Assembly: GCA_946481605.1 (NCBI GenBank)
Contig: CAMLPA010000272.1
Coordinates: forward strand, 1 to 5,204
Source of the DNA: an uncultured Flavihumibacter sp.
GTDB taxonomy: Bacteria > Bacteroidota > Bacteroidia > Chitinophagales > Chitinophagaceae
Length of the DNA: 5,204 bases
Direction: 5' to 3'
The notes beneath the pieces were generated by a model that had not been told where the DNA came from, ran no database searches, and saw nothing but the letters and a program-made list of their open reading frames with translations. Shown one piece after another: positions 5,017-5,204 of the stretch. Position 1 is the stretch's first letter. Each line of letters begins with the position of its first letter. Both the position numbers and the translations under genes were made by a program.

Positions 5017-5077
5017 CCTTTGCGCCTTGGCGCCTTGGCGAGATATATTTTCTCGCTAAGGCGCAAAGGCGCAAAGG
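5017..5077. terminator. Large hairpin of GGCGCAAA-type repeats between convergent genes
   Basis: The two arms (5017-5043 and 5051-5077) are 27 bases each and pair at all but two positions, one of which is a G·T in RNA. The loop is TATATTT (5044-5050). Each arm is built of near-repeats (CCTTTGCG/CCTTGGCG and GGCGCAAA). It lies between the yeeE stop (4992) and the end of a minus-strand kinase gene (5091), a position suited to bidirectional termination. It lacks a clean T-run on the plus strand. Its repeat content and the copy at 1-15 suggest a dispersed palindromic repeat co-opted as, or mistaken for, a terminator. Confidence 0.65.
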
Positions 5078-5090
5078 AAAACAGGAGAAA

Positions 5091-5204
5091 CTAAACCCTG
5101 ATGGTGAAACTGGTGTTACCGGGCTGAAGAGTGCTTAAGTTGAAACTGAAGCCATGGTTCAGCAATACTTCCCTTACCAACGTGAGGCCGATTCCCTGCC
5201 CATC
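5091..5204 (-). CDS. Sensor histidine kinase, 3' end only (partial)
   Basis: Only the last 37 residues are inside the window; the gene runs off the right edge. They read DGQGIGLTLVREVLLNHG then FSFNLSTLQPGNTSFTIRV, ending in TAG at 5093-5091. GQGIGLTLVREVLLNHG is the G2 box and following helix of the HATPase_c (catalytic ATP-binding) domain of histidine kinases. The closing β-strands and stop match the normal end of that domain, so no receiver domain follows. The gene is convergent with the yeeE pair. Whether it belongs functionally to the sulfur locus cannot be judged; convergent orientation and the intervening repeat argue for a separate unit. Some CA-domain relatives also carry this motif, but a histidine kinase is by far the likeliest. 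Confidence 0.82.
   Translation of the reverse strand, partial: DGQGIGLTLVREVLLNHGFSFNLSTLQPGNTSFTIRV

Noticed and set aside
4872..5138. 88-codon plus-strand frame across the yeeE end and the hairpin
   Set aside because: It is out of frame with yeeE, translates the GGCGCAAA repeat, and ends inside the opposing kinase gene.

Overview
The window looks like a chromosomal segment from a Bacteroidota member, probably Chitinophagaceae or Chitinophaga-like. This is inferred from protein style (Crp-like regulator, OprD-type porin, split YeeE pair), the lack of clear Shine-Dalgarno sequences before most starts, and -7 promoter boxes resembling the Bacteroidota TAnnTTTG element. No rRNA, tRNA, CRISPR array, transposase or phage gene is visible.

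Layout. Positions 1-196 hold no convincing gene, only repeat debris. A small YgaP-type (DUF2892) membrane protein (197-406, minus) is divergent from a Crp/Fnr-family regulator (535-1188, plus). An extremely G-rich, almost C-free spacer follows (1189-1290), then a promoter block and an apparent operon: TauE/SafE permease (1379-2194), OprD-like outer-membrane porin (2218-3588) and a small two-helix Cys-containing membrane protein (3599-3802). A near-identical copy of the promoter block (3802-3854) precedes two tandem half-size YeeE/YedE sulfur transporters (3905-4468 and 4471-4992). A 27-bp-arm hairpin made of GGCGCAAA-type units (5017-5077) separates these from the 3' end of a sensor histidine kinase on the minus strand (5091-5204).

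How it fits together. The locus reads as a sulfur-oxyanion or sulfane-sulfur trafficking regulon: outer-membrane pore, inner-membrane permeases and small Cys-containing membrane proteins under one local regulator. No rhodanese, persulfide dioxygenase or other sulfur enzyme lies inside the window. The most notable signal is regulatory. Three GTGA-N6-TCAC palindromes serve four start regions: the divergent DUF2892/crp pair, tauE and yeeE. In all four the operator centre lies exactly 36.5 bases from the last base of a -7-like box. The regulator's recognition helix (SREVISR) keeps the Arg-Glu-x3-Arg pattern that CRP uses to read GTGA. Together this suggests an autoregulated local activator with class II geometry. 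The caveat is that two of the sites lie in a 52-bp duplicated block that could also be a dispersed repeat.
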